64,000 bases of DNA, taken from contig NW_024881316.1 of assembly GCF_018691265.1 (NCBI RefSeq), positions 24,033,819 to 24,097,818 of the forward strand. Reading direction: 5' to 3'. Every line of letters begins with the position of its first letter. The first letter of the stretch is position 1. Positions 38,521 through 51,737 of the stretch are shown here, in pieces. The position numbers were made by a program, and so were the translations under genes. This DNA is from Tyto alba (Eukaryota; Chordata; Aves; Strigiformes; Tytonidae). The notes beneath the pieces are model-generated. The model searched no databases, was not told the DNA's origin, and saw only the letters and a program-made list of their open reading frames with translations.

Positions 38521-39495
38521 ACCCTATCTTTGTATTAATTGTGAAAAAAGTTGTTTTTTTTTCCTGACAAATATTTTGAATTTCTGTAGTAAATTGCTGT
38601 TATGTGGACTAAGTCATTAACATTGGTCCGGAGACATTTTCTCAAATCTACTGTGTGTTCTCAAGAATCAGTTTTAGTTTTCTCTAGACACCCACAATAA
38701 TTTTTGGTTCATTTGCTGAGTTAATGGGTAAGAACAATCTGCCTCCCGGAGTCTATTATCTTAGTCAGATCACTATGCTTGTAGGAAGGTGGGCGAGAAG
38801 ATTGACATATCGATGCCAAAGACACTTTGGTGTGAGTTTCTGTTGCAGTACAAAGTAACAAAGTCACGTTGAGGAGAGATTCACAGTGGAAATCTGTTCT
38901 TTGTAGGGATTTCTGTACTGTGTCATTAATAGTGCCCTATTCTCATTTGGCAGATGAGACATTGTGCATCCTGACTTTTGAGAACATTTCATATCAGTAC
39001 CAGCAAAGTTTGGAGCTGAAAGAATCTATATGGGAAAACAATTATGTATGCTAAGAGGAGACAAGACAAATGTGAAATTATAGCACTGTGATACTGTAAT
39101 ATTTTATATTCCAAAACATTTTGCAGTTTTCTATTAAATCTACAAAAGTATTTATAAACATCTTAAAGACTGTCGCATTCAGAATTAAAAGTTTCAGCTT
39201 TAAAGTTCCGATAAAACTGCTTATTAGAGAAAAAACTTGGCATTTAAGACTCCAGAGAGTACTATTTATGAGCTTGTGGTACGTTGTTAATTTGTTCAGT
39301 GCTAGCAGAGCAGGTCAGGCTCTTTTGAATTGTAAGACTGTTTCCATGTTAGCTCCAGAGGGAGAATGTATGTTTTCTCCTTGTGTGGTCATTAGCACAG
39401 TTCTACTAAACTAGAATTGATAAGAGCCCAGCAAAAGATTATACTTTAACAGAAGGAAAAAAGGTGACTTGAAAGAAAGCTCTTTAATTTTATTC

Positions 39496-39518
39496 TTTTT
39501 TTTTTTTTTTAAAAAAAA
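39496..39518. repeat. T15-A8 run
   Basis: Fifteen T are followed directly by eight A. Low complexity and partly self-complementary. Confidence 0.75.
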
Positions 39519-40916
39519 GAACCCCCCTCCTTTATAATTTCTGAGCTCTTTTACCTAATTCTGCAGATATTTCTCACATGTAAGTAAACATATGCTTGTC
39601 ATGGCTCATTTGGTCTTATTTTCCTGAGTGCTGAAAAAGCACAGTTCTGAGAGATACAAGAGATGTTTTTTTCAGTATCAGACCTTCTAGATGCATTTAC
39701 AGTGTTTAGGCTAGATAAGACAGACAGTACCTTCCTGTGATGTCATTATGATTAAGCAACATAATAATACAGTGACAGGACCATCATAATTTTAAATCCG
39801 CTTTTTTTACACAAAGCCTATTATTTCAGTCTCTCTGAAACATATATTCATGCTGTCTGTATGGTAACAATATGATTCCAAGGTCTGTGTAAGACAAGTC
39901 TGTCTTTAGTTGACTTGGACAGTCAAAATTCAGAATAAAATATTTTTTCTTGTATATTATTTTTTGATTACTATTTATGGCAGAAAAGAATTACATTTCT
40001 ATAAGTATAGATCTATGTTTAAAAGGCTAAATGGCGAAAACAGTTTTTAATAATGCATGTTGCTTTGTAGAAGTATGTAAAATGAAACTGATGAGAGTTA
40101 AATATCTTGGCTTTTAGTGTGGCCATTGTAGTAAATTATTTGTAATACAGATGTGGTTCTGAAACCAACTGTGTCAGGAGATATGTGAAAACAGAACAAA
40201 GAAATGATCCATGCTAAACATTTAGTAACACAATTATATAAACTCCCCTGAGCAGCCCTTCTGAATTACTGGAAGATTTAATGGGAACAAATCTGAGAAT
40301 ATACCAGGGAACTGAGGGTTAAAATGTAATAATTACATTTTTGAATAGATATATCATTTCTATTTTGCTATAGAGACTTATTTTTCTAAATATCTGTACT
40401 AATATGAAACTGTCTGAACTATCATCTATTCATGTTTTGTCATAAGATATAGCTGCTGTCATATGTTATTAGTAACAGATTAGGAACAGATTTTTTAGCA
40501 ACACTGCCTTTAAATTTTAGTTGAAATTGGAACGTGATTTTGTCATTTTTTGACTTTTACACTGAATGGTTTATAAAAGTTAATCTTCCTGAGAAATTCT
40601 AGTGCTGAAAGATGAATACTTTATACACAGCTTCAATTATATATTTTGTGTATTTATATCAGGAAGCTGGATTTTTCAGATTTTCCTGAGCTGTAGTTTT
40701 TACATGCTGAGACTAATTTCAGAAAGGCCTCTCAGGGGAAATACCTGTACTATACTTAACAATTACATGTTAGCTACAGCATATGCTGTACTGTGTCATG
40801 ATAAGGATATGTCAAAGTATTATTCATTTGGACTCCAGGAAGTTATTGTCAGCAAGGAAATTAAGGACAAAAATTAAGAATTTTTGAATGCTTTAACTCT
40901 ATTTTCTTTAACTTAG

Positions 40917-41065
40917 GGATGCAGACTTGTTCCTGTTAGACACAAGAAAGGCTCAAGCTTCTGATGTGGGCTGGTTTGTGTTTGACATTACTGTGACCAG
41001 CAATCACTGGGTGATTAATCCACAGAACAATCTGGGTTTACAACTCTGCGCTGAAACCGGGGACG
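40917..41065 (+). CDS. BMP5: BMP5 coding exon 3: propeptide (end of codon 226 to first base of codon 276)
   Basis: After the acceptor ACTTAG, the first G completes Arg226. The exon continues [20 protein letters not shown] and then [20 protein letters not shown], to CAETGD plus the first base of Gly276. This is the C-terminal half of the TGF-beta propeptide fold (residues 226-275). It is 149 nt and ends GGGGACG/GTAAGA, phase 1. The agreement with BMP5 and the preserved frame across both junctions make this secure. Confidence 0.96.
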
Positions 41066-44000
41066 GTAAGATTGCAACTGTAAATCATAATGCTGTATAT
41101 GCTCTTGTCATCTCTTGCTAGGAATCTTTTCTGGACAGGTGTTTTTTAACTTGACCGGGTGACAATTCACTGAAAGTTTATAAGGAAAGAACACAAGTCT
41201 TATTCTGCCATAGCTATAGTTTGTAAACTTTCTACTATTCTTAATTGTGTAATATATTGCAATTACAAAGCTAACTGAATCAAGTTAAATTAAATTAAGT
41301 TTAGGATATAAGCTCCTACATACAGCCTACATACAGAATGAAGTTCCATTTTAATGTTCTTCCACCGATAATCACATTCAGGAAACTCAAGCGGGTTTGA
41401 AGAATTTTTGTTTAGGAAGTTTCTAAAGAGCTTTTTGGGCTGAAGTGTGGAAAAAGATTTAAGAAAACCTCAGGACAGTTCAGGACGTATCTCGTGGCTG
41501 CTGGTATTGATGTTGGAGAAAGGTTATCAATAGGGTAATGTGGGAATTGGTTTACTATCTTCTGAAAAAAAAAAACCAAACATGTAAAAACTTTTTAAAT
41601 CTTGTAATGGGTTAAAAATTTGAAATCTTGAAAATTTTAATAAGATGAAAATTAGAAAGAACACTATCAAAACTGAAGTCAGAGCTGTGGGAGTTTTAGT
41701 ACAAATTTACTGGGCTACTACATTATTCACAGTTATGCTCTTCATTAAAAAGTGAAAATGCATTTCAATGCAAAATAATATTTTTGGAAGAAATGTTCTT
41801 GACTTAGACTTCTTTAGAAACTAATAAAAAGAGACTTATATACTGTTTTTTCTGTGATGGTTCACTTAATCCATACTACTTTACAAGCAAACTTTCAGAT
41901 TTAGCTCTTTCTTGTCAAAAAGCTTTTTATGTCAGAGGTCAAGGGATCTATGATGCCAGTTAATCTAAACCTTAGCTGACATAATGTTAATGAGTAGCAG
42001 AAGAAACCCTGGTGTAAGGATTAATATTTTTTTCTTCTTTCTTTGTTCTGGCTACATTTTCTCATCGGTTTTGATGTGAATTCTCCCTCAGGCTCAGCTG
42101 GTCTGTGAACAAAGCCTCTCATACTTTTTCAACAAGTGCTTCGGCTGCCGGAGAGTTATGCAAAAACTGTCCTCCTTTAGGCATGATGCTTAAAAAGGGA
42201 GTTGGCAGGCTCAAACCAGAGCAGTCAACCATTTCACCTAATACTGCCTATAAGGTCGGAGTACAGTCTGTGGAAAAGGGGAGTAGCAACATGAAGTAGA
42301 CTATGTTGTTTCTGCATTCAACTGTCCTTCAAAGGCACCACACCTGAGCTTGGGTTGAATGGAGAGCAGCTCTTTTAGGCAGCCTCGTTTTGTGAGGCCA
42401 TTTTTAAGACCTTAAAATTCTGGAGAGGTGACACCTCCGTCAGGCATCCAAATTGGGTGGACTGGCTTCTGGCCAGCTTTCGTGCTCCAGAATAAACTCC
42501 ATCCTTGACTTTTTTTCCAGGAGATTCAAATGCAGAAATTCTTGAAAATTAAATATCCATGAAAACCATTCATTAAGAAACCCTGGAACCAGCAATTTGT
42601 TGGTTCTAGCCTCAAAATTATATCCGTTCAGTAAACAGCAGGAAAGTTTGTATGGGTAAAAGGAAACCTTTAGGTTAATACACTGAATAAATTGTAAAAA
42701 AATAGTTTATGTAAATATTTCCCCTGTCCTACTCCCAAGATCAGAAAGGTGATAGATAACTTTCTATTTTAAATTCCAAAGCCACAAGCAGCTTTACCTT
42801 CTGCACCTCACTTATTTGAATTTCTCAACACAGCTGCTTGAGAGAGGAGGGAATTCCCTTCTTCCCTGACTGTCTGTTCCTTTTTCAGTTTATTCATGTG
42901 AGAAGAGTGCCCTTCTAGGGACTAAAGTTTTCAAAACTATAGAGAAGACCTGTGCTATAACACTTCAGTTTAGCATAAGGAAAATCATGCTTTCGTGCTC
43001 TTACAGTTTCACTCTTAAGGCTTTGATTATTTTTATTGGGTTGCTGTTACTTCTGGAAGCTATTAGAAACACCAGCAGTTGAATGACACGTTTGTGTACA
43101 GATGGAACATGAATTTTTATACATGACTCAGTATGTAGTGGACTCAGTCTGTAACCCAGAGAACCCCACCCACCTTCCTTCCAACCAGTTTTCTACGAAG
43201 GCTCAGAGACTGGTTCAAATCAGCTGAAAAACCTTCCCTTGGCTCAAGTCAACTTTAGGCTGTGCAGGTCATGCCTCCAGCTGTCCATTAAGTTTTTGGG
43301 AGGTAGATGAGTACTGCCCCCATAACTGGAGAGACATTTATGATAAGAACTGATCCACTACCCTTTCTACTGATACAGAGCATTAAACTAAATGGCATTC
43401 TGTTAAATCAGAGGATCCCCGTTTAAGGTATTCACCTTAAGGCCCTGGGTAATCAACTCAGTAAATACATCCTAATTTTTAGATTTATTCATAAAGCACC
43501 TTTAAAATGGAGTGCAAATAATTACTGAGACTCTGGGGTGCTACTAAATTGTTAGCATTACCATTAACTATAATCTTTCTTACAGCTATCTTTCAGTGAC
43601 TTTTTAGGTGATTACTTGTGTAGATATATTTCTTTGGTGATCCCTGAAGATGGTGCATAAATAATAATAATGTCTACATAAGGAATAAAAAAATTTGTAA
43701 GTATTTAATATAACAGTGTGATAAAAACAACTTTGGAAGAATGTCTGGTTGTTGTAATTCATATTTTTCCCCCCTTTGAAAATACTGAAAAAGTACAAAA
43801 AGCCACATGACATTGGAATGTGTTTTCTTTTTTCTTTAAGACAGTATTTGGTATCATACATCTCATTTTAACGTGAAATGTAGACTTTTTCTCTTAATGG
43901 GACATTTTATTTTGAACAGTAAGAATAAAGGTTTGCATGACACATATGGAAGCTGTCAACATATAATGCACTGTTTCCCTGGGGCTGTGGTAAATTAAGG

Positions 44001-45369
44001 ATCAGGTTTTTTTGATTCTCTTTTTTAATGTCTCCTCAACATTCTGCAGCATCCCCTTTTGGCCAATTCCCTTCTTTTGACACCAAAACTCTCCGTGGTG
44101 TTCAAAAATGAGAGGTGATCATTTTCACACTGATGGAAGTGCGGGTGTTAGATGAATTGCAGCATAAAATCAATGCAGATGCAGAAACAATTCAAAAAAC
44201 TCCATGCGACGTTTTTCCTGTATATATACCATATGTCTCCTAAGACTTAAAACATGTTCCAGTGAATCAACACCTTTGTATTAACATTTAACATTTTTCT
44301 AATTGGAAGTTAGCAGCGGTTTGAATATCACTTTTACTGGTGAAGTATAAATAACTGCAAGAATATTCCTTTTGCTGTTTATATTATTGCTGAAGAGAAT
44401 CTAGTGTTGTCTACAGAAAATGGGAGAGGGAGGTAATGTGTAATGATGACTATAGATGATCCACAGAATAAAACAGGTTCCAAATACACAGCCATAAATA
44501 GAATATCCTGGGTAGCCTCTACAGCCATGTAGTTCTGTGCCTTTTCTTAGTTTACTGCAGCTCTCAGTTATTTTCCATATGCCTGCACATCAGAGGGGAA
44601 GAAGCGGGTGGCAACTTTGAAAAGCTCATTAAGATGATTTCTATTACCACATAGTCCTATGGAAGGTTTCTTTGGGCTTTCCCACTGTTTGAGGTGGGCA
44701 GGCAGCAGGAATCCTCAGCTCCCCGCCTCTGATTCTTATTTCAGTTGTGCTTTTTTCCCTCAGAACAAAGGGAAACTTGAAAGAAATAGGTTCCTTGATC
44801 CAAGTGAAGGCTGGGGAAGGCCAATTCTCTCTCCAGCACATATTTGGGTACACTCCGAAATGTGTCCTCTCAAGGGGGTTTGTCTGCATCCTACATGATG
44901 CAGGAAGGATTGCTGAGGTCCTTCTCCAGCGATGATGGGGGAGACATTAAGAAACACACTTTCTCTTTTTTAGCCTCTCCTTTCATCCTGGGCCATCCAA
45001 GGTCCTTTTCTCCTACAAAGCCTTCAGAGAGGCAACATAGCCACATTCTCTGAGTTTCAGGGAGTGGCTAGCTTGCTTTCAACCCATAGCAATGTGTGGC
45101 AGCACCCTGACTTCTTCAGGTAGTTGGCTACATACTTGGCCATAGTGAGTTGGCCTTGGCCTCACCTTTGCAACATTAAATGTGATCAGTCTCATCCTGA
45201 GGTTGCCCCCAGTCATCCTTGGCCCCTAACTTATATGACCATGGTATCCATCAGGTACTGTGGAGAACGCTGCTGGGTTGTTACTTTTAAGTCTCCTGGT
45301 GGATCTAGTATTTACAGGGAAAGTATCAGAAGTGAGTTCACCTTCATTAGTGTCCTTACAGTGAGGGAA

Positions 45370-45404
45370 TTTGGGATATATATATTTATATTGATATATA
45401 TATG
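45370..45404. repeat. TA-rich microsatellite
   Basis: GGGATATATATATTTATATTGATATATATATG-like sequence, quoted here only as its alternating TA character; about 35 bp. Confidence 0.65.
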
Positions 45405-46836
45405 AACTTTGGCAAGCAATAGCTCTGCCTAAATTCTGAGCCATCTGGAAGCCATATAGCCATGTTAGCACAGCATTGAACCCGAGCTAATATATCCTGC
45501 CCCTCAGCAGGTTTTATTAGCTTGGGCTCAAGCACTGCCTAAGTACAGCTACATGAGTTCTAATTCAGAGCTGTCTTTGGCCAAAGTTACACTAGTAAAT
45601 TAAACATGCTCAGGAACACTGTGGTGTGAAATGAGCTGGAGGGATGACTCTCAGTCTCCAAAACAGGGTGACCCCATGGCAGCTGCCGCTCTGGGAGACA
45701 TCCCTGCAGCACTGCCTTGGGGTGCTGGGGACTCTGTGGTGTTGCTGGCGTAGGACCTAAGTGCACCAGGAGCACCTTCCCACCCTGAGCAGAGCAGATG
45801 ATCCAGCTCCAGTGCCTGGAAGCACTCCTGGCCACCCTTTAATTTACTCATATAGGTGTAACCCCTGTTTCCAGCTGGGTCAGAAATACAGTCAGCATTT
45901 TCTTGTGTCTGCTTGTAGCAAGCGATGTGAACACACCCTATGTTAGTAAGGGCACGCTGACTTTAAGCAGGAGTGTGAGGGAGGTGAGATGGGTTCCTGC
46001 CCCTTCTCCTGCCATCACTGCATACTGGTACATACTGGTCCTGGCTGCACAGCTGTGTGGCTCCCCCTCCACCCTGGTCCCCAGACAGATGAAGGATACA
46101 TCTGCTTCTCAGCACCAGCATTTTAGAGATAATGGTATTTGCCTTTCATTTCATTCAGAAGGCTTTTATCCATTTTAGTCGTTGGTGGATGACCAATTAA
46201 TCTTATCTCTCCTCATCTTATTGTCTTCATGAACACATTTTTAACTGTGCAGAAAAGCCTTACGACTCCCACAAACCATTCACAGTTTAAGTACGTTAAA
46301 TTGAAAGGATAAATCTAGTACTTAGCAAGCATATTTGTGTATGATTACATCTGATTTTTTGTGTAAGCATGCATGGTACAGCCACATTATACAGCATACC
46401 ATGGTTCCTAACATGTTCCCAAGTGCTTTCTTCAAGAGCTTTATGAATACCAAAATCAACACCAAAAGATACGCAAAATTCCTTCAACTGAACTGAATAA
46501 AACCTATAAACGTAAGATTTTAAGAACAAAAACTGAATCTTTAGTTTTAACTAAAGCTGTGAAGCCTAGGAAATGCAGAGCTGACCATCCAAGACCACCC
46601 ATTTTTCAGAATTCCTTAATGCCTCTAGGGAGCAGAAGAGTTAATAAAACACAAGAAGGTTGTTTCAAAAGTATATTTTATGTTGATATAGATAAATATA
46701 TCCACCAAAGGAAAAGTTTGCATAACAGTTTATGTAGAAGATACAATGGGGACAGTATAAAATACTTCGGAGTTAGAGTGCTGAGTATGTCTTATATATG
46801 GAACATCATGTGAGTGTTGTTAGGTTTTCTCTTCTC

Positions 46837-46856
46837 TTTTTTTTTTTTTTTTTTTT
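46837..46856. repeat. T20 homopolymer
   Basis: Twenty consecutive T preceded by a TTTTCTCTTCTC pyrimidine stretch. No retroelement body recognised beside it. Confidence 0.8.
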
Positions 46857-49800
46857 AATAAGCCTTCATTTAAGCTTTGGTAGACAAATTCTACCTCAAT
46901 TCTTTTGTTTCTGTGAAGTCCCATTGCTCTCAAGAGTACTGTTCAGGCATGAGAAACCACACAAGTTTCTATCTAATTTTGAATACTACTTTGCGAGTTT
47001 TCAGACTCAACGCCTCAGGACAGTTTTTGGTCAATTATTAGATGTTATTGGACCTTATATAATCAGGGTCTTTCTCCAAAAGGTCTTTTTCAATCCTCAT
47101 TTCAGATATCATTTCTCATGAGGAGGAAACCATAGCTGTGGCATTGGAAATTTTTTTTTTCAGCAAACCAGAAATGAATTCTCAGCATCACTAAAGTTTT
47201 AATTTCCCTCTACAAATACATCAAATTATTACCAAAATAACTACTGTGACCTAGCAGTAGTGGTTAATCTGCAAAATGTGTTTTGTGGCTTGTTGAACAT
47301 TTTTGAAAGTAAATAAGTGCTTGTTTTTCATAACAAAATGAGTGGTTTGCTGCAGTTCGATGACTCAGGACAAAATAATGGATCTTGGAATCACTTGTTG
47401 TCCTGTGTTGCCAGTGTAAATCCGGCCAAGATGCATAATGGCTGAAGGCTCTTGCAAAATTAGTGTCTGCTCAATGCCTTACATAAAATATATACTGCCT
47501 GAGGAGAGACAGCCAAGTCACAAATCTTACCACTGTCATTGGCATCCATGCTGGCGATCTCAGAAGAAGTCATCTTTCTGAATGTCATGAAAAACGAGGT
47601 GATGTCTCCAGGTCCGGACTGTGAGACAGATTGTTATTGAAAGCTTGAAGGGCTCTTGCATTTCCATTTGGAGCAGCTGGGCGGAGGAGAATGAACTTTT
47701 AAGACGGAACTTGATCAGTTCATGAAAAGAATTGTGTGATATAACTGCATGTGACAGCAGAAAAGTGGACATAATACAGCAAATAGCTCCGTGGTTATCA
47801 TCCTGAGTGCTGTTACTATTTTGTAGGTTAAAAGAAAAAGAACAGAATCATCACAATTGTCGAGGTAGGACCTTTTTATAAGCTGAACGTCACAGTTATT
47901 TTTGCAGCAGTGATTCCTTTATTATAAGGGGACAGAACATGAAGAGGCAAGTAGCATTCATTCAGTTCAGCCAGTCAAACCAGCACTTCCATACAAGCTT
48001 TTATGCAAACTGCTAAGGGCACTTTACTATCAAATAGAATAAAAGCCAAAAATAAGTTTAAAAGCCAAGTCAAACAAATGCATCTTGCCAAAGACTCAAA
48101 ATCGTATGAATAAGGACTAAGGAGTTCAGCAGATTTGGAATATAATGCTTTAAATAAGTCTTAGTCTCCAAATATACCTGTCAATATGAAGAAGAGACAA
48201 TAAATTATCATAACAGGATTGAGAAGCGCATGCCAGAATGTGAGGAATACAAAGGCTCTGGACTGTCCCTGTACAGAGTAAGTCTATCTGTTCTGCTTAT
48301 TTGTTTTTTCTATGTGCAGGGGCAATTGCAGTGGCTAGGTTCAGTGGAGCAGGTAGGTGACTGCTGTTTTTTTTGCAGTTTCTTCTTTTTTTCTTCTGAA
48401 GTCTGAAGAAAAGGCTTCAAAATCTTCAAAATTGAAGATATGAAGGAAGGATAAAACCAAACTCAATTTTCAGGATGCTTGACCATGTTCAATTCTTGTT
48501 CAAGAGAAGCAGAGAGGCACACCTTGCTGTTTTGATTTTACCAGTTTCATGTGGGTGAAGCTCTGAGGGAAGGTGTAGTTCAGCAGGTCAGCTTGAGTCA
48601 TTCAGCTGATTTCAGAAAATATTGCTTTAATACCACAGTATGGAACAACTACATGCTGGAGAGATCCAGATTTTCAGTTGTCATCGAAGCCAAGAGTTTT
48701 CTAAATGCTTACAATAAATGGTAGACTAAAATTATTTATTAAAAATGAAGCTTATGAATGCTTCTTGCTACAAAGGCCAGTTCAGGTTTGGATAAGATTT
48801 TTCTTACTGTATTATGAAATCCACACTATGGACAAAGGTGAGGACTACCTAAGAAGACCATGGCATGCAGATGGAGCTACTGTTGTGGCAGAAAACTTGA
48901 TGCATTTCAGAGGCAGGTTAATTTGAAATACCTCCTGTTCAGGAAGGGGCAAAGCTCTCTGTTCTTAGACTGAAGGAAATCTCCCACATGCGTGGGGGTT
49001 TTTTATTTTTTTTTTTAATAAAGGATAATAGAAGTTCTGTAAATGAAAACTTTCTTTTGCACAGAAGCAACCTAAAATGGAGACAACATATGTGGTTTGA
49101 ATTTCCAAACCAAACAGTTCATAGACCCTCCTCGGAAGAAATATAGTGTCTCAAGGGCAGTGTATATTTTGATTGCTTCATCTTCTGAAAATTGCAGTTA
49201 AGCTAAGGAATATGATAAACCGAGAGAGAAAAATTTAATGATGAACCCACAGAAATTAATAAAAGTTTTCCTGTTGACTGCACTAGAAGCAGATCCAGTG
49301 CATATACCATTCATGAACTGAACAAATGGGTCCTAAAAATTCAGGCTGGCTGCTTAAAAGATCAAGCAAATAAAGGAATAAAGTCACATAAACTGTTTCT
49401 GTGTGTAAAAAGGCTGTGGGTTACAGGATTAATTTTTTATAGTATATATCTATACCCTGAATAACCAAGTAAGCCTTAACTTGAGGAATCTTAATAGCCA
49501 TCTATTGCTGAAGTCTGAAGGAAACCCAGAGGAAACTTAATAATATTAAAAGTTATTTTAAAGGGAGTTCACATTGGTTTGAAGGATATTTTGCTTCGCA
49601 CACAATATCCACCATTGTAAATTCAGAGAACCTAGATTTAAATTCAGAAAACCTCCACACATCTTTACAGCCCTCAGTATATAAATCTAATAGTATTCTT
49701 AAAATGTCCACCAGTAAGGTATTAATCTTTTACAGATAAAATTAAAATTCTGAAAGTCATTGGAACAAAAAATAAAGAAAAATAATAAAAATATTCCCTC

Positions 49801-50569
49801 TAGAAATGAGGGGAAACTTGGAACTTTGTGGTAAGAGGCTAGTTTGTCCATATTGCAATGAATAGAGAATAGTCTGTACAGTTTTTCATATCTGACTTGC
49901 AACAGAAGATTGGAACATATAGAAATTAATGTTACTGAATTATTTAATAGTAACTCAATCACATGAAAAGAAGAATTAAAGAAACACAGAACTAAAAAGC
50001 CATTTAAAATGAAATCAGAAGCTTCAACAAATATATTTTTCCCTTGCAGTCAGAAAAGTAATTATCAAAATTGTTCAGAATATGTTGCCAGTTACTCTGC
50101 TCCATAACTGCTAACTTTCTCAGTTCTTCTCTTGCCTTTGCTGGGCTCTCTGTCACTGGAAACATCTTAAACCAATTTAAAGTGCTACACCTGAATAAAC
50201 ATGTTGTAAAAGTGTTTATGTATTGAAGTGGGTCAGTTCAAGGTATGGTATTTGGCTGGAACTTCTAATTTCTCTTTTTACTGCAAAAGGGCTGCCAGAA
50301 GGAGGAAGTCTGAGCTGAATTAATACATTTGTTACAGTGGAAGTAGAATGGAAACTACTTTAACCACAAATCAAACTGCTTCTTTCATTTACGCCAGTGA
50401 TAGAGTTTTTCTAAGAAATATAGACTCTGGCGTACAGCCACTGTAAGTTTGTGTTTGAAAAGGAAACCTATATGCTTATTTCTATAAGGTTTACTCCTAT
50501 GCTTATTTGCAAGTTTTTTTTCAGGATGATTGAGTTAATGGTATTATATGTTTGTGAGGCAGATGCTCC

Positions 50570-50775
50570 TTTGTCGCCTGCGTAGCAAACTTTTCCAGTC
50601 GGTGTAGAAGGATCCCCAGGCACCCCAACGGCACGTAGAGCAAGTGGTGCCTGTGCCCGTACCTTCCCATTTAAAGGACCTCTGTGTCCCCCACCCAGCA
50701 CAGCTGCACAGCTTCACATGACACTGTCTCATTTTCTGACGGTTGAAGGGCTCTGCATAATACACGTACGCACAA
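50570..50775. other. CpG-bearing GC-richer patch, 0.8 kb upstream of exon 4
   Basis: About nine CpG dinucleotides in roughly 200 bp (for example TGTCGCCTGCGTAG, AGTCGGTG, AACGGCACGTAG, GACGGTTG, ACACGTACGCAC), inside an intron that is otherwise CpG-poor. Open frames on the - strand (50468-50765) give no family that I recognise. It could be a regulatory element or an old insertion. Confidence 0.3.
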
Positions 50776-51539
50776 AAGTGTTTATGCTGCCAAAATAAAT
50801 TCTGTTAAGAGCAAGGGTTTATTTGCTAAAATGTCACTGATGCAGTTTCAGTGACTTGTTTTGCTTTCTTTTCTTTTAGTGAGGTTTAGATCCTATAATA
50901 GAGTGAGGTTACCACACAGTCCTGACTGAACAAATATTTTAAAGAAATATGCACATCCCTTGGGAACAGAACCAGAGTCAATAATGTACATATTTCAAAC
51001 TCTGTCCTCTTGAACAACTGAATGCCTTCCTACATTTACTAGTGAATGAACATCAGTTTAAGTAACACTGAACAATATTTAAAGCAGAATTATATTTATT
51101 ATCTACACTTCTACTTGCTACTGATTTGCTTTGAGGATATAAGGTTCCACATCTCACACTCAAGTGATGCAAAAATTAGATGACTACATCACATTATCCT
51201 TTCTATAGCCTATAGACTTTAATGGGGCTCATTTATTTTTCAGTTCTATAAATGTGTATATGAGACTGAATTAAAGTATCTGTGTAATGAGTAAGTTATA
51301 TAGTGCACGGAGACAGCAGTTTTATGCCATATCTGTAAAGCTGTTGAAACTTTTTTAAATTGATGAATTTTTTGTCTTTTTAGTTCCGTTCAACAAAAAG
51401 TAGTTAGGATTCTTAATCATGTAAATTTGTGATTATTGGCAAAATCCTTGCCATGCTTCAGTCAGCAGTTGAACTCCCACCATGGCTTCAGGAGGAACAG
51501 AAGTTCGCCTTTTAACTTACAGTTTTCATTACTTTATAG

Positions 51540-51737
51540 GTCGAAGTATCAATGTTAAATCTGCTGGCCTGATTGGAAGACACGGGCCTCAGTCAAAACA
51601 ACCATTCATGGTTGCATTCTTCAAGGCAAGTGAAGTGCTTTTCCGTTCTGTCCGAGCAGCCAACAATAAAAGGAAAAATCAGAACCGCAACAAATCCAGT
51701 AGTCATCAGGAGTCTTCTAGGATGCCAAGTGTTGGAG
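51540..51737 (+). CDS. BMP5: BMP5 coding exon 4: propeptide end, furin site, start of mature ligand (residues 276-341)
   Basis: After the acceptor TTTATAG, GT completes Gly276 and the frame reads [20 protein letters not shown], then [23 protein letters not shown] (residues 311-314, bases 51644-51655) is the dibasic-type furin/proprotein-convertase site, so the mature ligand starts at Ala315. The mature N-terminus reads [18 protein letters not shown], a basic heparin-binding-like tail typical of BMP5/6/7. It has one Asn more than human BMP5 as I remember it (AANKRK). Asn326 (NKS) is a potential glycosylation site. The exon is 198 nt, ends at GGAG/GTAAGA and is phase 1. Confidence 0.96.

Larger units (their letters stand above)
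34544..40916 (+). other. BMP5: BMP5 intron 2 (6,373 bp)
   Basis: Donor GTACCC and acceptor TTCTTTAACTTAG, phase 2. It contains a - strand CR1 end at 35.1 kb, the long TTTTC tract at 36.6-37.0 kb, a + strand CR1 end at 37.2-37.4 kb, a small hairpin at 38.5 kb and a T15-A8 run at 39.5 kb. The rest is AT-rich with no coding signal. Confidence 0.93.
41066..51539 (+). other. BMP5: BMP5 intron 3 (10,474 bp)
   Basis: Donor GTAAGA and acceptor TTACTTTATAG, phase 1. It is mostly unassigned AT-rich sequence with a few simple repeats (45.37 kb TA-rich, 46.84 kb T20) and a CpG-bearing patch at 50.57-50.78 kb. GC-richer segments at 44.65-45.05 and 45.6-46.1 kb have several short overlapping open frames, none convincing. 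I recognise no CR1 copy here. Confidence 0.92.

Noticed and set aside
44644..45053. Cluster of open frames on both strands in intron 3
   Set aside because: The frames overlap on opposite strands with no similarity I recognise; kept only as a composition anomaly in the findings.
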